From SW10 sp965657795 (GTDB lineage: Bacteria > Verrucomicrobiota > Verrucomicrobiia > Verrucomicrobiales > Akkermansiaceae), in the NCBI GenBank assembly GCA_965657795.1, contig CBFHQJ010000134.1, forward strand, positions 1 to 10,624: a stretch of 10,624 bases of DNA. The letters are read 5' to 3'. A program made the position numbers and the translations under genes. The notes below the pieces were generated by a model. It was not told the DNA's origin, did no database searches, and saw only the letters and a program-made list of their open reading frames with translations. How positions within the stretch are numbered: the first letter of the stretch is position 1; the number at the start of each line of letters is the position of its first letter. Below are positions 1 to 7,034 of the stretch, piece by piece.

Positions 1-1117
1 GCTTGTTAAATTTGGCAGCCGCCAGCGAGTAGGAAACGGCGATCCCTTCGGCGCGAATCTTGGTTGCCAGTGCAAGCGCCTGATTTTGCTGATCAGGATC
101 GGCGATCACGATAAAGACATCGCAAGCGGTCTCGGCATCGAGAGACGATTGCATCTTCTCAAGAGCGTGCGGAGTGTCCTCGATCAAATTTCGGATCACC
201 ACGTCGCCGATCGCAAAGCCAACGGCGGGAAGATCGACTTTCCCGTCGGAAAGCGCGGAGACGAGAGTGTCGTAACGACCTCCGCCGGCCACCGCGCGTT
301 TTTTCTTTTTGGCATCGAAGACCTCGAAAACCACGCCGGTGTAGTAAGCCAAACCACGGACGATGGAGAGGTCGACCTCAACATCGCCCCGCATGCCACG
401 GGCTTCCAGATTGTTTAGAACTACGTTGAGATCTTCGCTGAGAGCGGAAGGGGACTTGATCGCTTCTTCGACCTCCTCAAGGGATAGTCCCAGCTTTTCG
501 AGCTTTGGTGCGCTTTTGCCATCTTTGTAGCGTTCAAGCTTGTCGACGATACTTAGAAGTTCCTCGGCTTGCTTTTCATCCAAACCTTTTGCGTTGGCGA
601 AGTTCTGCCAGTAACGCCGGTCGGAAAGACGGATGACGAAGTCGCCCTGTTGAAATCCGAATTCGCGCATCAGCTCGATGGTGAGAGCAATGAGCTCGGC
701 GTCTGCCGCCGGGTCGGCCTCGCCAATGAGATCGACATTGAACTGGTAAAATTCGCGGGTGCGGCCGGCCTGCGGGGCTTCGTAACGGAAACACTGTCCG
801 ATCTCGAACCAGCGCATCGGTTTTTGGTAAGCTCGCTGACTTTCGATGAGAACCCGCCCGAGGGAAGCCGTTACTTCTGGTCGCAGGGTGACATCACGAC
901 CGCCTTGGTCATCGAAGCGGAACAATTGGGTTCCCAATTCGCCCCCCGTTTTCTTCAGGTAGAGTTCCGTAGCTTCAACGATGGGGGTTTCGTATTCCAC
1001 GAAGCCATAGCGCCGGGCCACCTCGCGAAAGGTTCGGAAAAGGTAATTACGCACCGCGCAGTCTTCGGGACGGAAGTCACGAAAGCCGGGGAGAGTTTGA
1101 AATGCGCCTTTAGCCAT
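1..1117 (-). CDS. hisS: histidyl-tRNA synthetase, 3' end cut by window edge
   Basis: This class II aminoacyl-tRNA synthetase charges tRNA-His in the cytoplasm. Translating the reverse complement from the ATG at 1117 gives 372 codons with no stop. The product opens MAKGAFQTLPGFRDF, the usual HisRS beginning. Class II motif 2 follows at residues 104-126 (FEIGQCFRYE, then AGRTREFYQF). The histidine-binding signatures are RGLAYYTG at about 254-261 and AGGGRYD at 277-283, and the last 40 or so residues begin the C-terminal anticodon-binding domain (DVFIVIADPD). Family members run to about 420-460 residues, so roughly 50-90 residues lie beyond position 1. The frame stays open upstream of the ATG, but alignment with the family start supports 1117. 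No strong Shine-Dalgarno precedes it. The HisA signature reads RGLAYYTG where RGLDYYTG is more usual. The gene diverges from tRNA-Asn. Confidence 0.96.
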   Translation of the reverse strand, partial: MAKGAFQTLPGFRDFRPEDCAVRNYLFRTFREVARRYGFVEYETPIVEATELYLKKTGGELGTQLFRFDDQGGRDVTLRPEVTASLGRVLIESQRAYQKPMRWFEIGQCFRYEAPQAGRTREFYQFNVDLIGEADPAADAELIALTIELMREFGFQQGDFVIRLSDRRYWQNFANAKGLDEKQAEELLSIVDKLERYKDGKSAPKLEKLGLSLEEVEEAIKSPSALSEDLNVVLNNLEARGMRGDVEVDLSIVRGLAYYTGVVFEVFDAKKKKRAVAGGGRYDTLVSALSDGKVDLPAVGFAIGDVVIRNLIEDTPHALEKMQSSLDAETACDVFIVIADPDQQNQALALATKIRAEGIAVSYSLAAAKFNK

Positions 1118-1310
1118 GGGGAAGTGCTGCGGTTTTTCCGCGGGCGCGCGAGAATAGGGGGCGATTTCCCGATGTCGAGGCGGGATTCTGGGAATCGAAA
1201 TGAGCAGGGGTGAAAATGACCGGCCTAAAAAAAGTCAGAATTTGAGTAAAATAATTCTTGATGAAGCTCTAATCTCCAGACAGATTCCGCCCGCACCGAA
1301 AGGTAGCAAT
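1118..1310. promoter_or_regulatory. divergent intergenic region, hisS / tRNA-Asn
   Basis: These 193 bp must hold the promoters for leftward hisS and rightward tRNA-Asn. The only clearly AT-rich patch is about 1225-1262. On the plus strand it contains TAAAAT at 1247-1252, a possible -10 about 50 nt upstream of the tRNA, but no good -35 is visible. TAATCT at 1270-1275 is another weak -10 candidate. No coding sequence, repeat or riboswitch-like structure was seen. Promoter assignment is inference only. Confidence 0.35.
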
Positions 1311-1385
1311 TCCGGCGTAGCTCAGCGGTAGAGCGGGTGGCTGTTAACCACTAGGTCCTTGGTTCGAACCCAAGCGCCGGAGCCA
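1311..1385 (+). tRNA. tRNA-Asn (anticodon GTT)
   Basis: A complete cloverleaf can be drawn. The acceptor stem is TCCGGCG (1311-1317) paired with CGCCGGA (1375-1381). The D arm is GCTC/GAGC (1320-1323 with 1331-1334). The anticodon stem is GGTGG (1336-1340) with CCACT (1348-1352), including one G-T pair, and the loop CTGTTAA places GTT at 1343-1345. The T arm is CTTGG/CCAAG with loop TTCGAAC (1358-1374). The discriminator is G1382 and the genomic sequence encodes CCA at 1383-1385. Anticodon GTT reads AAC/AAU, so this is asparagine. Confidence 0.97.
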
Positions 1386-1389
1386 TATG

Positions 1390-1427
1390 AAGGCCCTGAT
1401 CCTCAACGGATTAGGGCCTTCTCTTTT
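1390..1427 (+). terminator. stem-loop terminator of tRNA-Asn
   Basis: A 13-bp stem (1390-1402 with 1408-1420, one G-T pair) closes a 5-nt loop TCAAC and is followed by CTCTTTT. The T tract is short, but the stem is strong and lies 4 nt after the tRNA CCA. On the opposite strand no T run follows, so it probably acts only on the tRNA transcript and not on the convergent glycosyltransferase gene. Confidence 0.8.
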
Positions 1428-1465
1428 GGTGGTTTTGGAATTAAAGCGGCGGATGGATCACTGGC

Positions 1466-3085
1466 CTAGTGCGCGAGTCTTTGGAGGTTTGCGGTGATTT
1501 CGGTGATCACTTCGGGCTCCAATTTGAAAGCGAGGGGAGAATCATGTCCGATCCAGAGAACGATGACTTTCTCGGGGGAAAGGGTAGCGGCCCAGAAGTC
1601 AGTGTTTGGGAGGGAAGATCCACTAAGCAAACGTGGGATCTTTTTAAGGCGGGAGTGATCTGCAAAAGCGGGGAAGAAGGCAGGAGGTCGCTTGAAGAGT
1701 GATTCTTCATTCTGGATGAGTTCACGGACAAAGACGGGGGTGGGACGGGAGCCGTTTTGCAGAATGGTTGCGTATGAGGTGGCGAGTTCGAGAGGAGAAA
1801 CACTCAAGGTGCCACGGTAAAGGTCGTCACCCGTGCCGAAAGACCCTTCAAATCCGAACCGCTTCAAAAGCTGCGTGGCATCCTGGGCTTGGAGCTGTCG
1901 GCCGGTTGAAACGGGATTTCCTTCAATCGGGAGGTGTCCGCGTTCGAGGGCAATCGTTCCAATCAGAGGCTCGATCATCACCGGCCCAAGATCACGATGG
2001 GAATCGAGCGCTCGATTGAAGCCGGTGGGTTTTTCTTCACGACATCCAACGACACCCAAGATGTCGCCGTTGCGAGGGTCTAGGGCGATTGCAGCCATCT
2101 GGCAACCCGCTGGAAGAGTCGATTTTTGAACAAGGTCTTCCAGTTCCTGCTGGAGTTCAAAATTGATGGATGTCATTACCTTTAAACCGCCGGAGGTGAT
2201 TTGAGTAGCGTTGAGGACGATCTCGAGAGGACGTCGAAGGACACGGGTTCCGTGGTCAGTTTCGAGGTCTTCGGAATCGGGGTCACGAAGTTCAAGAGGC
2301 TCGGTTTTGATGTCATCCGCTTCGCTTGAGGTAATCACTTCCGTGGTGACGAGTCGGGCTAGGACTTCATCTCGCTGACGGATCGCACCTTCGAGATTTC
2401 GCCATGGGCTGCAAGCGTGCGGAGCCCGGATGATTCCAACCAGAAGGGCGCATTGGCCCTTGGTGAGTTCTGAAGTGGGGCGGCCAAAGTAGTTAAGGGA
2501 AGCTTCTTCGATGCCGTTGAATCCCGAACCAAAGTAGATTCGATTGAGATAAGCGGTCAGGATTTCAGGTTTCGAAAATTTGGACTCGATCCGGTAGGTT
2601 AGGGCGATTTCGAGAAACTTCCGGTTGAGGGATTTTTTCTCGCGCAAGTCGAAGGTGTTGCGCGCGAGTTGCATCGAGAGGGTGGAGGCGCCCTGGGTAA
2701 AATCGAGGTCCTTGACGTTTCTCAAAGTGGCGCGGGCGAGGCCCCAAAAATCGACGCCTTCGTGGTCCATGAAGCGCGCGTCCTCCCTGGCAAAAAGGCT
2801 GCTCTTTAAGAAATCGGGAATCTCATCGTGCTTAACGAGGCGGCGGTTGGCCCCGTGGATCGTGCCGAGTTCGACGCCGTTGCGATCAAGCAAGATGGTA
2901 CGTTCCGGCATGCGGGAGACTTCGGAGAGGTCGAACTTGCTGGCTTGCCAGGCATACCATCCGATTGCCAGCAGCAGCGGAATGAGGAGGGTGAGTCCTC
3001 CTTTCCAGGCAAACTCCCAGAGGCGCCGCACGGTGCGCTTCCATCTGTTCCAGCGCGGTTGGCGGTGGGAGGAATTCCAGCTCAT
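1466..3085 (-). CDS. GT51 peptidoglycan glycosyltransferase with degenerate transpeptidase domain (PBP1-like)
   Basis: This 539-residue protein is built like a class A penicillin-binding protein, which polymerises lipid II outside the membrane. It has a short basic cytoplasmic tail, a membrane anchor at about 29-46 and a GT51 domain at about 70-240. GT51 motifs are intact: EDARFMDHEG with E101, QGASTLSMQLARN at 131-143, RKFLE with E159, and KPEILTAYLNRIYFG at 172-186. The C-terminal half keeps transpeptidase landmarks (ALDPRNGDILGVVG at about 334-347, SPLELATSYATILQNG at 430-445, WIGHDSP at 511-517). Its catalytic motifs are lost. The SxxK region reads DLGPVMIEP (365-373), LSGSS (487-491) replaces KTGTT, and the stretch with SxN is largely deleted. 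I infer an active glycosyltransferase without transpeptidase activity. It starts 12 bp after the upstream gene's stop, with no clear Shine-Dalgarno, so it is probably read as part of that operon. Confidence 0.9.
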   Translation of the reverse strand: MSWNSSHRQPRWNRWKRTVRRLWEFAWKGGLTLLIPLLLAIGWYAWQASKFDLSEVSRMPERTILLDRNGVELGTIHGANRRLVKHDEIPDFLKSSLFAREDARFMDHEGVDFWGLARATLRNVKDLDFTQGASTLSMQLARNTFDLREKKSLNRKFLEIALTYRIESKFSKPEILTAYLNRIYFGSGFNGIEEASLNYFGRPTSELTKGQCALLVGIIRAPHACSPWRNLEGAIRQRDEVLARLVTTEVITSSEADDIKTEPLELRDPDSEDLETDHGTRVLRRPLEIVLNATQITSGGLKVMTSINFELQQELEDLVQKSTLPAGCQMAAIALDPRNGDILGVVGCREEKPTGFNRALDSHRDLGPVMIEPLIGTIALERGHLPIEGNPVSTGRQLQAQDATQLLKRFGFEGSFGTGDDLYRGTLSVSPLELATSYATILQNGSRPTPVFVRELIQNEESLFKRPPAFFPAFADHSRLKKIPRLLSGSSLPNTDFWAATLSPEKVIVLWIGHDSPLAFKLEPEVITEITANLQRLAH

Positions 3086-3097
3086 GGTTAATTGGGG

Positions 3098-3838
3098 TTA
3101 GGGGAAGGCCGGAAGAGAGGCTTCCGGATTCGCCATTGCCGGAGGGGTGATCTTGAAAGTCGAGCCGCTTTCGGTGGTGTGCTCTACTGCAGCGAGTGGC
3201 ACAACAGTCACGAATACGGTCTTTCGATCTTCAAAAACGGTCTCTCCAACATTTAGAATAGCGGCACAGTTCCGCTGTTTTTCTAGCATTAACGTATTTC
3301 CTACCTGAAAACTTTCAGGGGTGACATCTTTTGACGGAAAGATGCACTCGATGAAAACCGGGTAGGGAAGCGGATCGGCAACCGCATCGGGCCTGATGAG
3401 GGCTTGTCCTTTCACGACGATGCCCGGGCTCAGAAAGTCTTCTTCAGTGAGCTTCTGGATCCCGATGACGCGATATTCGCCGGTGACGTAGGTCAGAAAC
3501 TTGGGTTTTTCAAAATTGGTCAGATAGGCGCGGCGGAGTTCCTTGTTCAGGGCTTCGAGATCAGACCGGCTGAAGCTTTGGAATTGGGCTTCCAGTTCCT
3601 TGGGGTCACTGTCTTTTTGGGGAACAGGGGTGTCGCGGATGCCGAATGCTTTGGGCGCTTCGAGACGCCCGACCTTCATCATGAGCTTGTAGCTGGTAGG
3701 GTTCGTAGGGTCCCGAAAAAGGTTGAGGCAGACGATCCAGGAGGTAATTGCAAAGGTGATGGCGAGGATATTGGCAAGAAACCACCAAAAGAGCGGAGTC
3801 CGCTTTTTTGGTAAATCATCGAATTCCGACCGGTCCAT
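3098..3838 (-). CDS. single-pass membrane protein of unknown function
   Basis: I do not recognise this 246-residue protein. It starts with a charged cytoplasmic tail (MDRSEFDDLPKKR), then one strong hydrophobic helix at about residues 15-41, and the rest, about 200 residues, probably lies outside the cytoplasmic membrane. A helical, charged stretch (about 75-105) is followed by a beta-rich part with segments such as TYVTGEYRVIGI (116-127) and VFVTVVPLAAVEH (208-220). The tail is short and proline- and alanine-rich. There is no enzyme motif and no lipobox. It lies between an A-type iron-sulfur carrier (8 bp upstream) and the GT51 glycosyltransferase (12 bp downstream), which argues for one transcript. 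A role with the cell-wall enzyme is a guess from position and topology only. Confidence 0.85.
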   Translation of the reverse strand: MDRSEFDDLPKKRTPLFWWFLANILAITFAITSWIVCLNLFRDPTNPTSYKLMMKVGRLEAPKAFGIRDTPVPQKDSDPKELEAQFQSFSRSDLEALNKELRRAYLTNFEKPKFLTYVTGEYRVIGIQKLTEEDFLSPGIVVKGQALIRPDAVADPLPYPVFIECIFPSKDVTPESFQVGNTLMLEKQRNCAAILNVGETVFEDRKTVFVTVVPLAAVEHTTESGSTFKITPPAMANPEASLPAFP

Positions 3839-3846
3839 CTTCGTGG

Positions 3847-4227
3847 CTATTTGCAGTTGGTCCCGTCTAGAGCAGGATCGTATTCAGGCTTCTTGCCTTC
3901 CTCGGTCGGCTCGAAAGAGGTCCCGCATCCGCAAGAGCGCGAGGCGTTGGGATTGAAGATTTTGAAGCCTCGATCCGAGAGCTCATCGGCAAAATCAACG
4001 GTGCAACCTTCCAGGAAGTCAAAGGAATCGTGCGCTACGATGAAGCGGGTGCCGTTTAGGTTGATGATTTCGTCACCTTCTTCAGGTTCGCCGATACGCA
4101 TTGTATAAGCGAGGCCGGCACATCCGCCACGCTCCACGCCGAGTCGCAGCCCGGAGCCTTCCGGGGCATTCTTGGATTCCAAAAGCAGGGCAAGTTCGCT
4201 GGCGGCTTTTTCAGTGACGGTGATCAT
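3847..4227 (-). CDS. A-type iron-sulfur cluster carrier (IscA/ErpA/HesB family)
   Basis: This cytoplasmic protein of 126 residues belongs to the A-type carriers, which pass Fe-S clusters to target enzymes. It begins MITVTEKAASEL and carries the three conserved cysteines: C36 in GGCAG, and C99 and C101 in SCGCGTSF, with the usual spacing of about 63 residues. The family normally ends soon after the CGC motif. Here about 20 extra acidic and polar residues follow, ending DGTNCK with a further cysteine at 125, and C75 is also non-canonical. The gene is the first of three closely spaced minus-strand genes (8 bp to the membrane protein). The TPR gene lies 65 bp upstream in the same direction, and no terminator is visible between them. 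The sequence does not separate IscA from ErpA, so no symbol is given. Confidence 0.95.
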   Translation of the reverse strand: MITVTEKAASELALLLESKNAPEGSGLRLGVERGGCAGLAYTMRIGEPEEGDEIINLNGTRFIVAHDSFDFLEGCTVDFADELSDRGFKIFNPNASRSCGCGTSFEPTEEGKKPEYDPALDGTNCK

Positions 4228-4292
4228 GGCTCTTCGGGTTGAAGATATGAGCGGAAGGTGAGTTCTTCCAGTGTTCTTTTGTCAAAGAAGGG

Positions 4293-5306
4293 TTAGCTGA
4301 TCGTCACGCGAGAGATCTTACGCTCGACTAATTCTGCTTCGACGTCGGCGATTTCCACTTTTCTTTCGTCTCCGACCTTACTGACGAGTTCCCCCTCGAC
4401 CGTTTTATAGCGTTCGAGCCAAGCCAGACCTTGTCGGATCATTCCCTCGGCTTTGGCAATTTCAGCTTTCCAGAATGCGGTCCCACGATGTTTGCGCTTC
4501 GGGTCGCGGATATGGGCCTCGGCGTGCTTGAGGTAGGTGCGTCTCCGGCGCCGGATTTCGACAGGGTTTTGATGCTTCAAAACCATGGCGCGGGTGTAGG
4601 CGAGGAAGGCTAGGTTAAGATCTCCCGAAAAAGTGAGGTAGTCGCCAAGGGCGGCGAATCCGTCAGCGAAGCTCTGGTCGTTGCGGACCATCTTGAGGAA
4701 TCGATTTCGGTGCTCTGGTGGAATGGGGTAGCCCCGGGGAAAGCCCTCCTCCATTCCATAGTAATTTTCCCGAAACACCCCAAGATAAGGGATGTTGAGG
4801 AAGTTGAAGGCTGGAGGTCGATTTTCGAGGGATCGTTCGTATTTGGTGCGCCAGCGGAGAGCCTTGAGATACCAGTCGCCAAGCCCCATGTGTCCTTCCG
4901 GTTTTATCGCGAGGGCTTTCTCGATAAAATCAGCTCCCTTTTTAAAATCACCGGATTTTTTGGCGGTGACTCCAATGTTGGAAAGAGTTTCGTAATGTCC
5001 CGGAGTCTTTTTGATCTGTGCCTCAAGGATAGCCATGCCTTTTGTGAACTCCTTCAGGCGGACATAGGCGACGGCGAGATCATTGCTTTCGTTAACATTG
5101 AGCGAAGCTTGTTTCTCAAGGCGAGCGATGCGGGTTTGATAAAAAACGTCTCCGTGATGGGGAAATTGTCCTAATATGAGATCAAGGACCTTCGGCTTGG
5201 AGGCGAGTTCATCTTTAAGAGTGTGGCTATCCCAAAGACAAGCGCGGGAACTGGAAATGCCGGCGGCAAGGCCTCCAAATAGAGTGAGTGATTTTCGACG
5301 GTTCAT
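4293..5306 (-). CDS. secreted tetratricopeptide-repeat protein, CLWD type
   Basis: This 337-residue protein starts MNRRKSLTLFGGLAAG, a short basic and hydrophobic segment with a twin-arginine pair that looks like a signal sequence. The next residues are ACLWDSHTL, with C23 near the likely cleavage point. The preceding SSRA is a poor lipobox, so lipid attachment is doubtful. TPR-like helical pairs can be seen at about 73-102, 105-138 and 213-245, so it probably acts as a protein-protein interaction scaffold outside the cytoplasm. From my knowledge of the group, secreted TPR proteins with a CLWD-like mature N-terminus occur in Planctomycetes and Verrucomicrobia, with no assigned function. The C-terminal third is highly charged, with an R-rich patch at 252-256. 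The gene diverges from the acyltransferase and lies upstream of the Fe-S carrier. No good Shine-Dalgarno precedes the ATG. Confidence 0.85.
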   Translation of the reverse strand: MNRRKSLTLFGGLAAGISSSRACLWDSHTLKDELASKPKVLDLILGQFPHHGDVFYQTRIARLEKQASLNVNESNDLAVAYVRLKEFTKGMAILEAQIKKTPGHYETLSNIGVTAKKSGDFKKGADFIEKALAIKPEGHMGLGDWYLKALRWRTKYERSLENRPPAFNFLNIPYLGVFRENYYGMEEGFPRGYPIPPEHRNRFLKMVRNDQSFADGFAALGDYLTFSGDLNLAFLAYTRAMVLKHQNPVEIRRRRRTYLKHAEAHIRDPKRKHRGTAFWKAEIAKAEGMIRQGLAWLERYKTVEGELVSKVGDERKVEIADVEAELVERKISRVTIS

Positions 5307-5343
5307 AAATTAGTAGGTGTCCTGCCATTTAAACGTCTGAAGT

Positions 5344-5365
5344 GGAAAAGTGGAGCTCCTTTTCT
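5344..5365. repeat. short inverted repeat in the TPR / acyltransferase divergent region
   Basis: GAAAAG (5345-5350) and CTTTTC (5359-5364) are inverted around an 8-nt centre that itself contains GGAGCTCC-like symmetry. The 132-bp gap between the divergent genes must contain both promoters. The repeat could be an operator or a transcript hairpin, but its size is near what chance allows. Confidence 0.25.
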
Positions 5366-5438
5366 CCGGGATACCCAGCGGTCGGTTCTTGCTAATTCGG
5401 AGCGGTCTTGTGAAGTAGGGGCAGGAAAAGCAGCTATT

Positions 5439-6119
5439 TTGACATCCGAGAACCAAATCCGAACCTCATGGAAAGCCCGCACGAGCGGAAAGCTTGGGGG
5501 CTGGTTGATCCGTTTGCTCGGGATGACCCTGCGTCGCGAGGTGGTTGGAGATGTCAGGAAGCTGAATGCCCATGATCAGCCCATCATCCATGTGCTGTGG
5601 CACAATCAGATCCTCGTTTCTCCCTACTTGTGGCGCAAAATGTATCCCAAACGCGAGTGCGTGGTGCTGACGAGTGCGAGCAAGGACGGAGTTGTTTTGG
5701 CTTCGGCAGTAAAGGTTTTCAAGGTGGGCGCGGTTCATGGCTCAAGCAGCCGACGTGGCGCGGCGGCGATCGTGGCCCTCAGACGGGCGGCGCGGAATGG
5801 TAAGGATCTCGTCTTTACTCCGGATGGGCCGCGCGGGCCGCGCTATCAACTTCAGCCGGGGGTGGTGAAAATTGCGCAAACTACCGGACTACTTGTGGTG
5901 GCAATGAGGGTGGAGTATCTCTCCTGCTGGACTCTGAAAACCTGGGATCGCTTCCGGATTCCCAAGCCCTTTAGTAAAGTAAGAATCACGCTGGAGGAAC
6001 CAATGACGGTTCCGCGCGTTCTTGATGACGAGGAGTTCGAGAAAGAGCGGCTTAGGCTTGAGAATTGTCTGCTGAAAGGTATCACGGACCGCGAAGAAAA
6101 TCATGGCAACGATCATTGA
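5439..6119 (+). CDS. DUF374 lysophospholipid acyltransferase family protein
   Basis: The 226-residue product matches the DUF374 branch of the LPLAT acyltransferases, membrane-associated enzymes thought to move acyl chains onto lipid or lipid A-like acceptors. Visible motifs are WHNQ at 54-57 (with the catalytic-type histidine H55), SKDG at 81-84 (D83), GSSSRRG at 101-107, and FTPDGPRGP at 126-134. The hydrophobic region at about 17-30 could hold the protein at the membrane. The start is taken as TTG at 5439. No ATG or GTG start lies upstream in frame, and AGGA (5423-5426) stands 12 nt before it. The first in-frame ATG (residue 29) would still keep every motif but would cut the hydrophobic N-terminus. 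The 3' end overlaps folD by 17 bp, which suggests translational coupling. Substrate is unknown. Confidence 0.9.
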   Translation: MTSENQIRTSWKARTSGKLGGWLIRLLGMTLRREVVGDVRKLNAHDQPIIHVLWHNQILVSPYLWRKMYPKRECVVLTSASKDGVVLASAVKVFKVGAVHGSSSRRGAAAIVALRRAARNGKDLVFTPDGPRGPRYQLQPGVVKIAQTTGLLVVAMRVEYLSCWTLKTWDRFRIPKPFSKVRITLEEPMTVPRVLDDEEFEKERLRLENCLLKGITDREENHGNDH

Positions 6120-6978
6120 TGGCAAAAAAGTGGCGGAGGAAGTCCTCGCTGAATGTTCCCGCGAAATTGAAGAGCTGAAAGCTTCCGGGGTTACTCCAGG
6201 CTTGGCTGTTGTCTTGGTGGGCGAAGATCCGGCTAGTCAGGTCTACGTGAATTCCAAAGTGAAAAAATGCGCGGCTTTGGGGCTGCAATCGGAAAAGATC
6301 GTGCTCTCTAAGGTGGCAACCCAGGAAGAGGTTCTCGCCACGGTGAAAAGACTCAACGAAGATTCATCGATCCACGGCATATTGGTGCAGTCACCACCTC
6401 CACCACAGATTAATGAAGAGGAGATCGTGCGCGCGATTGATCCGGCCAAAGATGTCGATGGCTTTCATCCCGAGAATGTTGCCAAGCTGGCGCTGGAGGA
6501 CCCTTCGGGATTCGTGCCCTGCACCCCGGCTGGTTGCATGAGGCTTCTTGAGGCCAGTGGCGTTGAGACTTCCGGCGCGGAAGCGGTCGTCGTTGGCCGA
6601 AGCATGATTGTGGGCAAGCCGATGGCGCTTTTGCTGATGGCGCGGGGGAGTGATGCCACGGTCACGGTCGCGCATTCCAGAACCAAGGATTTGGCGGAGG
6701 TTTGCCGACGTGCGGATATCATTGTGGCAGCGGTAGGAATCCCCGAGTTCATCAAGTCGGATTTCGTGAAGGACGGAGCGACTATTATCGATGTCGGGAT
6801 CAACCGGGTCGAAGACGCGACCGCAAAACGGGGTTACCGGCTTTGCGGAGATGTTGATTACGACGATGTTGCCGAAAAAGCTGGCGCCATCACTCCTGTT
6901 CCCGGCGGCGTGGGCCCAATGACAATTGCGATGTTGATGAAAAATACCATCAAGGCCGCAAAGGTTGGATTGGGATAG
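6103..6978 (+). CDS. folD: bifunctional methylenetetrahydrofolate dehydrogenase / cyclohydrolase
   Basis: FolD interconverts 5,10-methylene-, 5,10-methenyl- and 10-formyl-tetrahydrofolate with NADP in the cytoplasm, feeding purine and formyl-Met synthesis. The 291-residue length is typical. Key residues are present: Y48 and K52 in the YVNSK motif, D119 in DVDG, PCTPAG at 139-144, the dinucleotide-binding VVGRSMIVGKP at 163-173, and PVPGGVGPMT at 265-274. One departure is the segment GILVQSPPPPQ (92-102), where GILVQLPLP is usual. The catalytic glutamine Q96 is kept. The ATG at 6103 lies inside the end of the acyltransferase gene, so the two are probably cotranscribed and coupled. Confidence 0.97.
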   Translation: MATIIDGKKVAEEVLAECSREIEELKASGVTPGLAVVLVGEDPASQVYVNSKVKKCAALGLQSEKIVLSKVATQEEVLATVKRLNEDSSIHGILVQSPPPPQINEEEIVRAIDPAKDVDGFHPENVAKLALEDPSGFVPCTPAGCMRLLEASGVETSGAEAVVVGRSMIVGKPMALLLMARGSDATVTVAHSRTKDLAEVCRRADIIVAAVGIPEFIKSDFVKDGATIIDVGINRVEDATAKRGYRLCGDVDYDDVAEKAGAITPVPGGVGPMTIAMLMKNTIKAAKVGLG

Positions 6979-7011
6979 CGATCCTGCTACGATTGGCCTT
7001 GATTTCATTCG

Positions 7012-7034
7012 ATCACCCCGGAGTTTCGGGGGAT
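7012..7034 (+). promoter_or_regulatory. hairpin overlapping the start codon of the gene at 7033
   Basis: CCCCG (7016-7020) pairs with CGGGG (7027-7031). With one bulged A (7015) the stem extends by three pairs that take in G7032 and the A and T of the ATG. The likely Shine-Dalgarno GGAG (7020-7023) sits at the stem top and in the 6-nt loop, 9 nt before the start. Such a fold could lower initiation unless ribosomes finishing folD open it. No T run follows, so it is not a terminator. Confidence 0.35.

Noticed and set aside
569..1213. A 214-codon plus-strand open frame
   Set aside because: It lies antisense to hisS, whose motifs on the minus strand are unmistakable. The plus-strand translation shows no family features.
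4274..4289. TTCTTT / AAAGAA hairpin between the TPR gene and the Fe-S carrier gene
   Set aside because: The stem is AT-only, 6 bp, and no T run follows on the minus strand, so it is not a credible terminator.
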